From contig NZ_JAGINW010000001.1 in the NCBI RefSeq assembly GCF_017876405.1, positions 8,755,203 through 8,819,202 of the forward strand: 64,000 nt of DNA, written 5' to 3'. Positions 15,589 through 24,321 of the stretch are shown in pieces. This stretch comes from Kibdelosporangium banguiense (GTDB lineage Bacteria > Actinomycetota > Actinomycetes > Mycobacteriales > Pseudonocardiaceae). Numbering within the stretch: the stretch's first letter is position 1; every line of letters starts with the position of its first letter. Below the pieces are notes generated by a model, which was given only the letters and a program-made list of their open reading frames with translations, made no database searches and was not told the DNA's origin. Both the position numbers and the translations under genes were made by a program.

Positions 15589-16848
15589 TCAGGCGAGAGT
15601 GACCGTCACCGGAAGGTGCTTGATGCCGTTGATGAAATTGGAGCGTACCCGCGGTACCGCGCCGGCCAGCCGGATGTCGGCAAGGCGCGGCAGCAGCTCC
15701 TCGAACATGATCTGGATCTCCATCCGGGCGAGCGCGTTGCCCATACAGAAGTGCGGGCTGCCCTTGCCGAACGTGACGTGGTCGTTGCTGGGCCGGGTGA
15801 CGTCGAAGTCGTAGGGATTGGCGAAGACCTCCTCGTCCCGGTTGCCGGAGGCGAACCACAGCACGACCTTGTCGCCGTCCTTGATCTTCTTCCCGCCGAT
15901 CTCGACGTCCCTGGTCGCGGTGCGCCGGAAGTGGTAGATGGGCGTGGCCCAGCGCAGGAACTCCTCCACCGCGACCGGCATCAGACCGGGGTTGTCGCGG
16001 AGCTTGGCCAGCTGGTCCGGGTGCTCGATCAGGGCCAGCATGGTGTGCGAGATGGCGTGCCGGGTGGTCTCGTTGCCCGCGACCACCAGCAGCAGGAAGT
16101 TGTTGTCGAAGTCCTGTCCCGACAGTGGCACGCCGTCCTGGGGCATGGTGTTGACCAGCCTGCTCACCAGGTCGGTGCCGTCGCCACCTCGGCGCTGGGC
16201 GGCCAGTTCACGGCCGTAGTCGAAGACCTCCAGCGAGGCCGGGCTACGGAACGGCAGGTGCCGGTACTGCTCGCTTTCCGAGCTGTCGAGCAGGACATCG
16301 GCGTAGTCCGGGTCGGTGTTGGCGATGATCCGGTTGCCCCAGTCGATCAGTTGCTGGGTGTCGTGCTCAGGCACGTCCAGCAGCCGGGCCAGCACGTTGA
16401 TCGGGAAGTCGGCGGCCACCTCGTCGACGAAGTCGAACGTGCCCTTGGCCAGCGCCGCGTCCAGTGTCCTTGCCGTCAGGCCGCGCAGGAAGTCCTGGTA
16501 GGTGGCCAGAACCCGGGGCATGAACTGCTTCTGCAGGATCTTGCGCATCGCGAGGTGCCGCAGCCCGTCGGTCTCCAGCAGCGAGCGCCGGATCGCGATC
16601 TGGTCGTCGTCGACCTCTTCGAGGTTCACGAACTTCGTGGAGGTGAACGTCTCGGGGTCGCGGTGCGCGCGGACGATGTCGCGATGCGTGGTCAGCGACC
16701 AGAATCCGCGGTTGGGGGCCGGTTCCGGCTGCCAGTGCACAGGATCCTCACGGCGCAGGGTGTCGAGCATGCGCCACGGCGTCACACCGTCGGTGAAGTT
16801 GTCGTAGTCGGCCAGGTCGACCTGGCCGAGCGGTAGCGGGTCGAACAT
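15589..16848 (-). CDS. cytochrome P450 monooxygenase
   Basis: A 419-residue soluble bacterial P450 has the oxygen-binding I-helix VVAGNETTRH, the ExxR region (EEFLRWATP) and the heme loop FGKGSPHFCMGNALAR with the Cys ligand. The C-terminal VRSNFINGIKHLPV is typical of actinobacterial P450s such as the CYP124/125/142 neighbourhood, but I cannot name a substrate. ATG 16848 has GAGGA six bases upstream; a GTG one codon earlier is an alternative. A ferredoxin and a ferredoxin reductase are encoded divergently at 18358 and 18540, giving a full electron chain. It may hydroxylate the aromatic ring or the carbon next to nitrogen of the glutamylated amine. Confidence 0.92.
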   Translation of the reverse strand: MFDPLPLGQVDLADYDNFTDGVTPWRMLDTLRREDPVHWQPEPAPNRGFWSLTTHRDIVRAHRDPETFTSTKFVNLEEVDDDQIAIRRSLLETDGLRHLAMRKILQKQFMPRVLATYQDFLRGLTARTLDAALAKGTFDFVDEVAADFPINVLARLLDVPEHDTQQLIDWGNRIIANTDPDYADVLLDSSESEQYRHLPFRSPASLEVFDYGRELAAQRRGGDGTDLVSRLVNTMPQDGVPLSGQDFDNNFLLLVVAGNETTRHAISHTMLALIEHPDQLAKLRDNPGLMPVAVEEFLRWATPIYHFRRTATRDVEIGGKKIKDGDKVVLWFASGNRDEEVFANPYDFDVTRPSNDHVTFGKGSPHFCMGNALARMEIQIMFEELLPRLADIRLAGAVPRVRSNFINGIKHLPVTVTLA

Positions 16849-16857
16849 CACGTGTCC

Positions 16858-18219
16858 TCAGATGTGCTGGGCGTACTCCGCGAACTCCCAATCGGTCACA
16901 TGCCGGTGGAACCGGTCGGACTCGTCGCGTTTGTACGCCAGATAGGCGTCGGTGAAAGGCTTTCCGAGCAGTTCGGTGAGCTCGGTGTCGGCTTCGAGGG
17001 CGTCCAGCGCGGCGTCCAGGGTCCTGGGCAGCTGCGGCGCGGAGGCCGCGTCGTAGCCGTAGCCCTCGAACGGCGGTGGCGGCAGTGCGGCGGCCCGGAT
17101 TCCGAGATGGATCGCGGCCAGCAGACCGGCGGTGGCCAGATACGGGTTGGCACTGGCGTCGCCGAGACGCAGTTCGAGCCGTGTTCCGCTGCCGCGCTCG
17201 GGCGGGACGCGCAGCATGGCGCTGCGCTTGTCCAGGCCCCAGTCGATCAGCCACGGCGCGAGTGTGTCCGGTCCGAAACGCTTGTAGGAGTTGATGGTCG
17301 GGTTCAGCAGGGCACTGATCGCGGGGGCGTGGGCAAGCAGTCCGGCGATCGCGTACTGCGCCGGGACAGCGAGCCCGTGCTGCTGGCCGGGGTCTTCGAA
17401 GGCGTTGCGGTCTTCGCTGTCGGTACACGAGACGTGCAGGTGGAAGCCAGAACCGCCGGTGGCGTTCAACGGTTTCGCCATGAACGTGGCCAGCCGTCCT
17501 TCGGTCCGGGCCAGTTCCCGAACGGCCGATTTGAACAGCCACGACCGGTCAGCGGCGTCGAGCGCGGCGGAGTGGGTCAGGTTGATCTCGAACTGGCCGC
17601 CGTCGAACTCCTGATTGCCCGAGATGACGCCGATTCCGAGCTGGTCGAGGTGCCGCAACGACCGCAGCAGATGGCCGTCGGGGTCGCCGCGGCGTCCGCT
17701 GCAGTACACGTTGCCGGTGATCTCCTGGTACGGCCGCCAGCCGAGCGCCGAGCCGGGATCCGGCTCCAGCAGGAAGTACTCCAGTTCCGGGCCGACGACC
17801 GCGGTCAGGCCCGATCCGGACAACGTCCCGGCCAGCCGGCGCACGAGGTCACGGGGTGATTCGGCCACGGGTGCGCCGGTGACCACGTCGATCGGGTCGC
17901 CCAGGCACCAGGCCACGCCCGGTTCCCACGGAATCGGCACAAGCGTGCTCAGGTCGGGGCGGATCGAGATGTCGGGCAGGCCTTCCTGCAGGCCGCCGGG
18001 AGCGTCGACGACTCCCCCGCGCGGCGTCGTGTGGTACACGGCGCGGCAGAAAGCCAGGCCGTGCGCGCAGGCTGCGGGCAGGTGATGCAAGAGCACATCG
18101 CGGCCGCGGTCTATCCCGAGCAGATCGGGATAGGTCACCCGGACAACGTCGATGCCCAGCGCCGAAAGCCGTTCGACCTGCTGCTGGGCCTGCTCTGTGG
18201 TGGGGCCGGCGGAGCTCAC
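16858..18219 (-). CDS. glutamine synthetase-like gamma-glutamyl amine ligase
   Basis: A 453-residue GSI-fold protein has VRVTYPDLLGIDRGRD near the N terminus, the metal-binding NQEFDGGQFEINL, the ATP block SGFHLHVSC and the later NPTINSYKRFGPD and RLELRLGDASANPYL. It belongs to the GlnT/PuuA-like class that joins glutamate to amines rather than to ammonia (PuuA for putrescine, IpuC, AtdA1). GTG 18219 has GAGGAG at good spacing; longer upstream frames are ignored. A C26 gamma-glutamyl hydrolase and an aldehyde dehydrogenase under the same operator support a glutamylation route. It is the first gene of its operon; the P450 starts nine bases after its stop. Confidence 0.87.
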   Translation of the reverse strand: MSSAGPTTEQAQQQVERLSALGIDVVRVTYPDLLGIDRGRDVLLHHLPAACAHGLAFCRAVYHTTPRGGVVDAPGGLQEGLPDISIRPDLSTLVPIPWEPGVAWCLGDPIDVVTGAPVAESPRDLVRRLAGTLSGSGLTAVVGPELEYFLLEPDPGSALGWRPYQEITGNVYCSGRRGDPDGHLLRSLRHLDQLGIGVISGNQEFDGGQFEINLTHSAALDAADRSWLFKSAVRELARTEGRLATFMAKPLNATGGSGFHLHVSCTDSEDRNAFEDPGQQHGLAVPAQYAIAGLLAHAPAISALLNPTINSYKRFGPDTLAPWLIDWGLDKRSAMLRVPPERGSGTRLELRLGDASANPYLATAGLLAAIHLGIRAAALPPPPFEGYGYDAASAPQLPRTLDAALDALEADTELTELLGKPFTDAYLAYKRDESDRFHRHVTDWEFAEYAQHI

Positions 18220-18251
18220 TGGTGTCTCCTCGCGGACGGGAACTGTCCATC

Positions 18252-18271
18252 GTTTGACACCAAACAGTATG
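18252..18271 (-). promoter_or_regulatory. MarR-type operator and -10 box for GS operon
   Basis: On the minus strand the palindrome GTTTGGTGTCAAAC (18265-18252) directly follows a candidate -10, CATACT (18271-18266). The repressor would cover the transcription start of the GS-P450-decarboxylase unit. It is one of four copies of RTTTGRNNTCRAAY in the island. Confidence 0.8.
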
Positions 18272-18295
18272 GTCGGCACACCCCCGGCGCAAGGG

Positions 18296-18338
18296 TTGAC
18301 CTGAGGCGATCCCCGACCTAGATTGTTTGAGGTCAAAC
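18296..18338 (+). promoter_or_regulatory. promoter and MarR-type operator for ferredoxin operon
   Basis: TTGACC (18296-18301), a 17-base spacer and TAGATT (18319-18324) form a good promoter. The operator GTTTGAGGTCAAAC (18325-18338) abuts the -10 and has perfect 6-bp half-sites. Its centre is 73 bases, about seven helical turns, from the centre of the divergent operator at 18252-18265. Confidence 0.85.
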
Positions 18339-18357
18339 GACTCACCGGAGGTCCGCC

Positions 18358-18543
18358 ATGAAGGTCGTCGTCGACATGAACAAGTGCCAGGACCACGGCC
18401 AATGCGTGTTCTCGGCACCCGACGTCTTCCAGCTCGACGCGGACGGCCACCTGGTCTACGTAGCCGAGCCGGACGACGCGCTGCGGGAGGACATCGAGGA
18501 CGCGGCGGACGTCTGCCCGCTCCAGGCCATCACGCTGACATGA
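18358..18543 (+). CDS. [3Fe-4S]-type ferredoxin for P450
   Basis: A 61-residue ferredoxin has the actinobacterial P450-partner pattern: MNKCQDHGQC at the N terminus (Cys, then His in place of the fourth cluster ligand, then Cys) and DVCPLQAI near the C terminus. Three ligating Cys fit a [3Fe-4S] cluster. It would carry electrons from the adjacent flavoprotein reductase to the P450 at 15589. GGAGG precedes the ATG. Its stop overlaps the reductase ATG (ATGA). It is the first gene of a six-gene operon. Confidence 0.93.
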   Translation: MKVVVDMNKCQDHGQCVFSAPDVFQLDADGHLVYVAEPDDALREDIEDAADVCPLQAITLT

Positions 18544-19730
18544 CCGGCCGGATCGTGGTCGCGGGCGCCTCGCTGGGCGGCCTGCGCGCCGCCGAGCAGC
18601 TGCGTTCGGCCGGGTGGACCGGTGAGATCGTGGTCGTCGGCGACGAGCCGCACATGCCGTACAACCGGCCGCCACTGTCCAAAGAGGCCCTGGCGGGCAA
18701 GGCGACGTTCGAATCGCTGGCCTTCACGCCTCGCGCGAGCGCGGCCGATGTGCAGTGGCGGCTGGGTACTTCCGTGACCGGGGCCCGGCTTGCCGACCAG
18801 GTCGTCCAGCTCGGCGACGACGAACTCTCCTTCGATGGGCTGGTTGTCGCGACGGGCATGCGGCCGCGTCGACTCAGGTGCGCAGGCCCAACGCAGGGCC
18901 GTCACGCCGTACGCACGCTCACCGACGCTATTGGCCTACGCGAAGCTCTGACGCATCCCGGAGCTCGAGTCGTAGTCGTCGGGGCCGGTTTCATCGGCTG
19001 TGAAGTGGCCGCGACCGCTGTCGGGCTCGGTGTCGCCGAGGTGACTGTCGTCGAACCCGAACCTCTGCCGATGCTTCGGCCGCTCGGTGACCTGCTCGCA
19101 CGTGAGTTGCTGCGCCGCCATGAAGACCGTGGTGTCCGTTTCGAACTGGGCACCGGTGTGGTGGGTTTCGAGGGAACCGACCGGGTCACCGCGGTGGCGC
19201 TCAGCGACGGCAGCACGCTCCCGGCTGACGTCGTGGTCGAGGCAGTCGGGTCGATCGCGAGTACCGAGTGGTTGCAGGGCAATGGACTCGACCTGAGCGA
19301 CGGCGTGTTGTGTGACGACCGGATGCGGGTCGTCGGCCTCCGTAACGTGGTGGCCGTGGGTGACATCGCCAGGTACCCGAACGCTCGTTACGACGGCATT
19401 CCACGTCGTGTCGAGCATTGGAGCACGCCTGGGGACACGGCCAAACGCGCTGCGAAGTCGCTCGTGGCCGAACTGGCCGAAGCCCCGCACGACGATGCCG
19501 TCTTCGCTCCCCTGCCCTCGTTCTGGAGCGACCAGTACGAGTACCGGCTGCAGTCTTTCGGCGTTCCCGTACTCGGCACCGGTGATCACCGGGTGCTGGA
19601 CGGGGACGTCTGCGGGGACGTCGTCGTCGGGTATCACGCCGGGGATCGCCTGGTCGGCGTGGTCGCCCTGGGCGGCCCGAAAGCCACAAGCAGTGCAGCC
19701 CGTTACCGCGCCAAGATGCTGACCCCTTAG
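18540..19730 (+). CDS. FAD-dependent ferredoxin reductase
   Basis: A 396-residue NAD(P)H:ferredoxin oxidoreductase of the putidaredoxin-reductase/BphA4 type has the FAD motif VVAGASLGGLRAAEQL, YNRPPLSKEAL (conserved in this family), the NADH motif VVVVGAGFIGCEVAATAVG and the second FAD block VVAVGDIARYPN followed by VEHWSTPGDTAKRAA. It supplies electrons through the ferredoxin to the P450. It is coupled to the ferredoxin by an ATGA overlap, and the next gene starts ten bases after its stop. Confidence 0.93.
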   Translation: MTGRIVVAGASLGGLRAAEQLRSAGWTGEIVVVGDEPHMPYNRPPLSKEALAGKATFESLAFTPRASAADVQWRLGTSVTGARLADQVVQLGDDELSFDGLVVATGMRPRRLRCAGPTQGRHAVRTLTDAIGLREALTHPGARVVVVGAGFIGCEVAATAVGLGVAEVTVVEPEPLPMLRPLGDLLARELLRRHEDRGVRFELGTGVVGFEGTDRVTAVALSDGSTLPADVVVEAVGSIASTEWLQGNGLDLSDGVLCDDRMRVVGLRNVVAVGDIARYPNARYDGIPRRVEHWSTPGDTAKRAAKSLVAELAEAPHDDAVFAPLPSFWSDQYEYRLQSFGVPVLGTGDHRVLDGDVCGDVVVGYHAGDRLVGVVALGGPKATSSAARYRAKMLTP

Positions 19731-19739
19731 GAGTATGTC

Positions 19740-20534
19740 GTGGCCCTCCGCGGCTTTTTCGGTCCCCAGTCGGCGACCGGCCGCTCGTCGCTGATCCCCG
19801 AGCCGCCGTGGCACTACTCGGGCGACCTGATCACCATCGAGTACCGCACCGATCCGGCGCGGGTGCGTGAGCTCCTGCCGGACTCGCTGGACCTCGCCGA
19901 GCAGGACCCCGGCGCGGTCGCGTTGATCTGGGCGGACTGGCAGTCCTGTTCGGACTCCCGCGAGGAGCTGCTGGATCCCGTGCGGTCGCAGTACAAAGAG
20001 GCCTTTGTCGTGGTGCGCTGCCAGTACCAGGGGCAGACGTACTCCCGGTGCGTCTACATCTGGGTGGACAAGGACTTCGCCATCGCCCGGGGACTGCACC
20101 AGGGCTATCCGAAGAAGCTCGGTTCCATCCACATGACCAGGCCGCATCCGTACGGCCCGGCACCGCGCATCGAGGCCGGTGCCCGGTTCGGCGCCACGTT
20201 GGCGGCCGCGGACCGGCGCCTGGCGCAAGCCGTGATCACGTTGCGCGAGCCGGCCGAGACCAACGGTTTCGTCAACGGCCACCCGATGGCACACAACCGC
20301 AGGCTGCCCGCCATCGCGAAAGGCGAAGGGCCGGCGTTCGACGAGCTGATCGAGTCCGGCGCCGCGTCCTTCGAAGGCGGCACACCATGGTCGGCCGACG
20401 CGGATGTCTCGGTCTTCGAGGCGCCGACCGAGGAGCTCGCGCGGCTGGAGATCCATGAGCTGATCGGCGCGTACTACCGCCAGGTCGGTGTCACCTGGGA
20501 CGGCGGACGACTGCTGGAGAGGACAGCGCCATGA
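19740..20534 (+). CDS. acetoacetate decarboxylase-fold protein
   Basis: A 264-residue protein of the acetoacetate decarboxylase family has the typical EPPWHYSGDLITIEYRTDP start, an acidic YKEAF segment and the motif GYPKKLGSIHMTRPHPYG that contains the candidate Schiff-base lysine pair. Family members decarboxylate or dehydrate beta-keto and related acids. It is not part of the known homoprotocatechuate pathway, so its presence in this operon is unexplained; it may replace a decarboxylation or isomerisation step. GTG 19740 has AGGAG upstream. It overlaps the next gene by four bases. Confidence 0.82.
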   Translation: MALRGFFGPQSATGRSSLIPEPPWHYSGDLITIEYRTDPARVRELLPDSLDLAEQDPGAVALIWADWQSCSDSREELLDPVRSQYKEAFVVVRCQYQGQTYSRCVYIWVDKDFAIARGLHQGYPKKLGSIHMTRPHPYGPAPRIEAGARFGATLAAADRRLAQAVITLREPAETNGFVNGHPMAHNRRLPAIAKGEGPAFDELIESGAASFEGGTPWSADADVSVFEAPTEELARLEIHELIGAYYRQVGVTWDGGRLLERTAP

Positions 20535-21991
20535 CCGAGATCGCCGGTGTTCTCCTCGACACGCGCCACTGGATCGGCGGGCAGCGGGTGGCGTCGCCGG
20601 AGACCTTCCCCGACCACTCCCCCATCGACGGCAGCCTGATCGCCGAGATCTCTCGCGGCGGCGCGTCCGAGGCCGCGGCTGCGGTGGCTGCGGCCTCGGA
20701 CGCGTTTCCTGCCTGGGCGGCTACTTCTCGGGCAGAGCGGGCCCGAATCCTGCATGCCATCGCCGATGGTGTGGAAAAACGGCTGGAGGATCTGGCCAAC
20801 GTCGAGACCGTCGACAATGGAGCGTTGCTGCGGTCGCATCGCCGTGGCGTGATGCCACGGGTCGCGCACAACTTCCGGTTCTTCGCCGACTGGCTGCTCA
20901 GCCTCGGCCATGACGACTTCGAAACACGGGGCCACGCCAACCACGTGTCCTGGGATCCGGCCGGTCCGAGCGTGCTCATCACACCGTGGAACGCGCCGTT
21001 GATGCTGGCCACGTGGAAGGTCGCGCCCGCACTGGCCGCGGGTAACACGGTCATTCTCAAACCCGCTGAGTGGTCACCGCTGACCGCTTCCCTGCTGGCC
21101 GACATCGCGCACGAAGCCGGGCTACCAGCCGGAGTTCTCAACGTGGTGCAGGGTTACGGCGCTGAGGCGGGCGCGGCCTTGGTCGCGGATCCTCGCGTCC
21201 GCCGGATCAGCTTCACCGGATCGGTGCCGACTGCCCAACGCATCGCAGAGGCTGCCGCACGCAACCTCACCCCGTTGAGCCTGGAACTGGGTGGGAAGTC
21301 GCCGCTGCTGGTCTTCGCGGACGCGGACCTTGATCTGGCTGTCGACCTGGCTGTCGAGCAGTACGACAACGCGGGCCAGGTCTGTCTGGCCGCGACCCGT
21401 CTGCTGGTCGAGTCCTCCATCGCCGACGAGTTCACGGCACGGTTCCTCGCTCGTGCGGCTTCGCTGAAGCAAGGCGATCCGCGCGATGAAGCCACCGACA
21501 TGGGGCCGAACATTCACCAACGGCAGGTCGACAAGATCGACGGGTTTGTGCGGCGGGCGCTTGACGCGGGTGCGACCGCGCTGCTCGGCGGCGAGCCCAA
21601 CGCGGATCTCGGCGGTCTGTACTACCGGCCGACGCTGATCACCGGCATGGCCCCGGACGCCGAGATCATCACGGAAGAAGTCTTCGGGCCGGTGCTCACG
21701 CTGCAGACGTTCTCCTCCGAAGAGGAAGCGGTCGAACTCGCCAACGGGACCCGTTTCGGCCTGGCCGCAACTGTCGCCACCGGTGACAGACAGCGGGCCG
21801 AACGGGTCACCGCGCGGCTGGTGGCCGGGACAGTCTGGGTGAACTGCTTCTTCGTGCGTGATCTTCAGGCGCCGTTCGGCGGGGCGCGCCAGTCCGGCGT
21901 CGGCCGGGAAGGCGGCACCTGGAGTTTCGACTTCTACTGCGACATCAAGAACACCGTGATGGCCCCGAAAGGATGGCAGAACAATGGGTGA
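20531..21991 (+). CDS. aldehyde dehydrogenase, HpaE-like
   Basis: A 486-residue NAD(P)-dependent aldehyde dehydrogenase has the catalytic Cys in DNAGQVCLAATRLLVE, the general-base Glu in LSLELGGKSPLL and the TPWNAPLMLATWKVAPALAA cofactor region. Length and company (an HpaD-like dioxygenase and an FAH-family protein follow at once) fit 5-carboxymethyl-2-hydroxymuconate semialdehyde dehydrogenase, the second step of homoprotocatechuate degradation. Other muconate semialdehydes are possible. It is coupled to both neighbours by short overlaps. Confidence 0.85.
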   Translation: MTEIAGVLLDTRHWIGGQRVASPETFPDHSPIDGSLIAEISRGGASEAAAAVAAASDAFPAWAATSRAERARILHAIADGVEKRLEDLANVETVDNGALLRSHRRGVMPRVAHNFRFFADWLLSLGHDDFETRGHANHVSWDPAGPSVLITPWNAPLMLATWKVAPALAAGNTVILKPAEWSPLTASLLADIAHEAGLPAGVLNVVQGYGAEAGAALVADPRVRRISFTGSVPTAQRIAEAAARNLTPLSLELGGKSPLLVFADADLDLAVDLAVEQYDNAGQVCLAATRLLVESSIADEFTARFLARAASLKQGDPRDEATDMGPNIHQRQVDKIDGFVRRALDAGATALLGGEPNADLGGLYYRPTLITGMAPDAEIITEEVFGPVLTLQTFSSEEEAVELANGTRFGLAATVATGDRQRAERVTARLVAGTVWVNCFFVRDLQAPFGGARQSGVGREGGTWSFDFYCDIKNTVMAPKGWQNNG

Positions 21992-22865
21992 GATCGTCGG
22001 CGCGGGGCTGCTCTCGCACGTGCCCACCATCGTACTGCCCGAGGCTGAGCGCCGGGAACTCAACGAGGGCAAGGAGATCAGCCTCGTTCCCGGGTTGCAG
22101 CGGCTGCGCAGGGAAGTCTTCGACACGCTCGACTACGACACCGTGGTCGTTCTGGACTCGCACTGGGCGACCACGGTGGAGTTCGTGGTCACGGCTCAGA
22201 ACCGCCGCGCGGGCCTGTTCACCTCCGAGGAACTGCCGCGCGGGATGTGCCGGATGCCGTACGACTTCCCCGGCGACCCGGAGCTCGCGGCCAATGTGGC
22301 GCGATTCGCCGACAAGCACGGCACATGGATCACGCCCATCGACGACGAATACCTGCCGATCTACTACGCCACCATCAATCTGTGGACGTATCTCGGTGTC
22401 CCGGACAAGCGCTGGGTGTCGATCGGGGTGTGCCAGACGGGTGATACCGAGGACCACCTCCGGCTGGGCCGGGCTTTGGCCGACGGTATCGCGGAAACCG
22501 ACCGCAAGGTCCTGCTGATCGCGTCCGGCGCGCTGTCGCACACTTTCTGGCCGTTGCGTCAACTGCGTGATCACGAGTCCAGCGACCCGAAGCACATTTT
22601 CTCCGACCAGGCGCGGGAAGCCGACCACGAACGCATCGCCTGGTTCGAAGCCGGCCGCCACGATCAGGTGTTGCAGACCATGCCGGACTATCTGAAGGTC
22701 AAACCGGAGGCACGGTTCGGGCATTACCTGATGATGATCGGCGCACTCGGTGAGCAGGCCTGCGCCGCGCCCGGCCAGCTGTTCAGCGAATACGAGAACT
22801 CGGTCGGAACCGGGCAGATCCACATCTGGTTCGACCGTCCGGCCGACGGGTGGACACAGTCATGA
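21984..22865 (+). CDS. hpaD: class III extradiol dioxygenase, homoprotocatechuate 2,3-dioxygenase-like
   Basis: A 293-residue LigB-fold ring-cleaving dioxygenase has iron ligand regions GLLSHVPTI (His near residue 12) and VVLDSHWATT (His near residue 60), and the catalytic His region IASGALSHTFW (about residue 185). Its TSEELP, YDFPGDPEL and SVGTGQIHIWF segments parallel enterobacterial HpaD of the class III type, so homoprotocatechuate is the best guess for substrate. It would open the catechol ring next to the hydroxyls, giving the semialdehyde for the preceding HpaE-like enzyme. It overlaps that gene by eight bases. Confidence 0.85.
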   Translation: MGEIVGAGLLSHVPTIVLPEAERRELNEGKEISLVPGLQRLRREVFDTLDYDTVVVLDSHWATTVEFVVTAQNRRAGLFTSEELPRGMCRMPYDFPGDPELAANVARFADKHGTWITPIDDEYLPIYYATINLWTYLGVPDKRWVSIGVCQTGDTEDHLRLGRALADGIAETDRKVLLIASGALSHTFWPLRQLRDHESSDPKHIFSDQAREADHERIAWFEAGRHDQVLQTMPDYLKVKPEARFGHYLMMIGALGEQACAAPGQLFSEYENSVGTGQIHIWFDRPADGWTQS

Positions 22866-23710
22866 CCGAGTACCGCCGAATTCTGCTGGACGGCGTGGCC
22901 GTTCAGGTTGTCCGTGACGGTGCGGAGCTGGTGGCCGGGGACGGCCGCCGGGTCAAGGCGTCCGAAGCCGTGCACCTGCCACCGGTGGAGCCTTCCAAGA
23001 TCGTCGCGGTGCATCTCAATCACCGCAGCCGTGTGGAGGAATTCCAGATCAAGCCGGCGGCGACGCCAACGTATTTCCACAAGCCCGTCTCGTCGCTCAA
23101 CGCGCACGGCGGGACCGTGATCCGGCCGCACGGCTTGAAATACCTCAACTATGAGGGCGAGGTCGCGATTGTCATCGGCCGGACATGCCGTGGCATCTCG
23201 CCTTCGAAGGCAGGCGAGTACATCGCCGGTTACACCGTGGCCAACGATTTCGGACTGCACGATTTCCGGGACACCGACGCCGGGTCGATGTTGCGGGTGA
23301 AGGGCTCCGACACACTCTGCCCATTGGGGCCCGGTCTGGTCACCGACTGGGATTTCCACGGCAAGTATCTGCGGACCTTTGTCAACGGTTCGGTCGTGCA
23401 GGACGGTTCCACCGACGAGATGGCGTGGGACATGCACTATCTGGTGGCCGACATCGCCCGCACGATCACGTTGGTGCCTGGCGATGTGTTGCTCTCCGGC
23501 ACGCCCGCGAACTCCCGGCCCGTGCAGCCAGGTGACGTGGTCGAGGTGGAAGTCGAAGGGCTGGGACGGCTGACGAACCGGATTGTCAGCGGCCCCACCG
23601 GGATCCGCCCGGACGTCGGCGCGCAGCCGACCGAGTCCGAAGAGGTGCTGTCCACCGCACTCGGCGGCGACTGGGAGTTCCGCGGCATCCGCCCGCCCCG
23701 GCGAAGCTGA
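22862..23710 (+). CDS. fumarylacetoacetate hydrolase-family protein, HpaG-like
   Basis: A 282-residue protein has the FAH C-terminal fold: KPVSSLNAHGGTVIRP, then YEGEVAIVIGRTCRGIS with the metal-binding Glu residues, GYTVANDFGLHDFRD, KGSDTLCPLGPGLVT and VLLSGTPANSRPVQPGD. In the homoprotocatechuate pathway HpaG of this family isomerises and decarboxylates the ring-cleavage acid. The usual HpaF, HpaH and HpaI are not in the window, so the lower pathway must be completed elsewhere or differ. ATG 22862 overlaps the stop of the dioxygenase (ATGA). It is the last gene of the ferredoxin operon. Confidence 0.85.
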   Translation: MTEYRRILLDGVAVQVVRDGAELVAGDGRRVKASEAVHLPPVEPSKIVAVHLNHRSRVEEFQIKPAATPTYFHKPVSSLNAHGGTVIRPHGLKYLNYEGEVAIVIGRTCRGISPSKAGEYIAGYTVANDFGLHDFRDTDAGSMLRVKGSDTLCPLGPGLVTDWDFHGKYLRTFVNGSVVQDGSTDEMAWDMHYLVADIARTITLVPGDVLLSGTPANSRPVQPGDVVEVEVEGLGRLTNRIVSGPTGIRPDVGAQPTESEEVLSTALGGDWEFRGIRPPRRS

Positions 23711-23714
23711 CACC

Positions 23715-23734
23715 TTTATCATTTGGCATCGAAC
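23715..23734 (+). promoter_or_regulatory. MarR-type operator upstream of marR gene
   Basis: ATTTGGCATCGAAC (23721-23734) directly follows TTTATC (23715-23720), a plausible -10, repeating the arrangement of the other sites; no -35 is obvious. It lies 14 bases before the regulator's GTG and implies autoregulation. Confidence 0.75.
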
Positions 23735-23748
23735 GATGGAGGGCGCCC

Positions 23749-24321
23749 GTGAAGCGATCAGTCACCGAGACCGAGAAACTGGTGCAGGCCAAACTCGGCG
23801 CCACCCCCATCAGACACGAGCAGATGGCCGCGGTCGCGAACATCCACCGCGCCGCGGCCGCCGTGCGCCAGCACTTCGAGAACTCGGTCCTGCGCAACTC
23901 CGAGCTGACCTGGACAGCCTTCGTGGTGCTCTGGGTCGTCTGGATCTGGGACGAGATGGAGACCCGGCACGTCGCCGACGAAGCAGGGATCTCCAAGGGA
24001 ACCCTGACCGGAGTAGTGGGCACGCTGGAGTCCCGCGGCCTGATCAAGCGCTCCAGCCACCCCTCCGACGGCCGCCTCGTCCTGCTCAGCCTCACCGAGG
24101 CAGGCGAAGAACTGATGGTCCGCCTCTTCCCGGAGTTCAACGCCGAAGAGGCATTCGTGACCGAAGGCCTCTCGGTCGACGAATGCCTCCGCCTCGCCGA
24201 CTCCCTGCGCAAAATAGTCATGCAGGTCGAAACCCAGGGCGAGGACCGGCGCCTCACCCTGCTCAACGGCGCCGACCCCAAACCCCGCCGCAGCGGCAGA
24301 AGGCCTAAGCAGAAGCCTTGA
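23749..24321 (+). CDS. MarR family regulator of the catabolic island
   Basis: A 190-residue winged-helix protein of the MarR family has a helical dimer region, the recognition region HVADEAGISKGTLTGVVGTL, and the wing LIKRSSHPSDGRLVLLSLTEAG, where the DxR motif is conserved. GTG 23749 has GGAGGG upstream. The operator RTTTGRNNTCRAAY occurs before this gene and at the three other unit starts of the island, so it is the obvious candidate to bind them; its ligand may be an aromatic acid or amine. Its 3' end overlaps the convergent amidotransferase gene by 17 bases. Confidence 0.9.
   Translation: MKRSVTETEKLVQAKLGATPIRHEQMAAVANIHRAAAAVRQHFENSVLRNSELTWTAFVVLWVVWIWDEMETRHVADEAGISKGTLTGVVGTLESRGLIKRSSHPSDGRLVLLSLTEAGEELMVRLFPEFNAEEAFVTEGLSVDECLRLADSLRKIVMQVETQGEDRRLTLLNGADPKPRRSGRRPKQKP

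Noticed and set aside
15220..16836. A 538-codon plus-strand open frame across the decarboxylase and P450 genes
   Set aside because: Both minus-strand genes have complete catalytic motifs and ribosome sites; the plus frame is their antisense.
18540..19730. Annotation of the flavoprotein as a nitrite reductase or rubredoxin reductase
   Set aside because: Coupling to a [3Fe-4S] ferredoxin and a P450 in the same regulon, with the YNRPPLSKE motif, fits a P450 ferredoxin reductase better.
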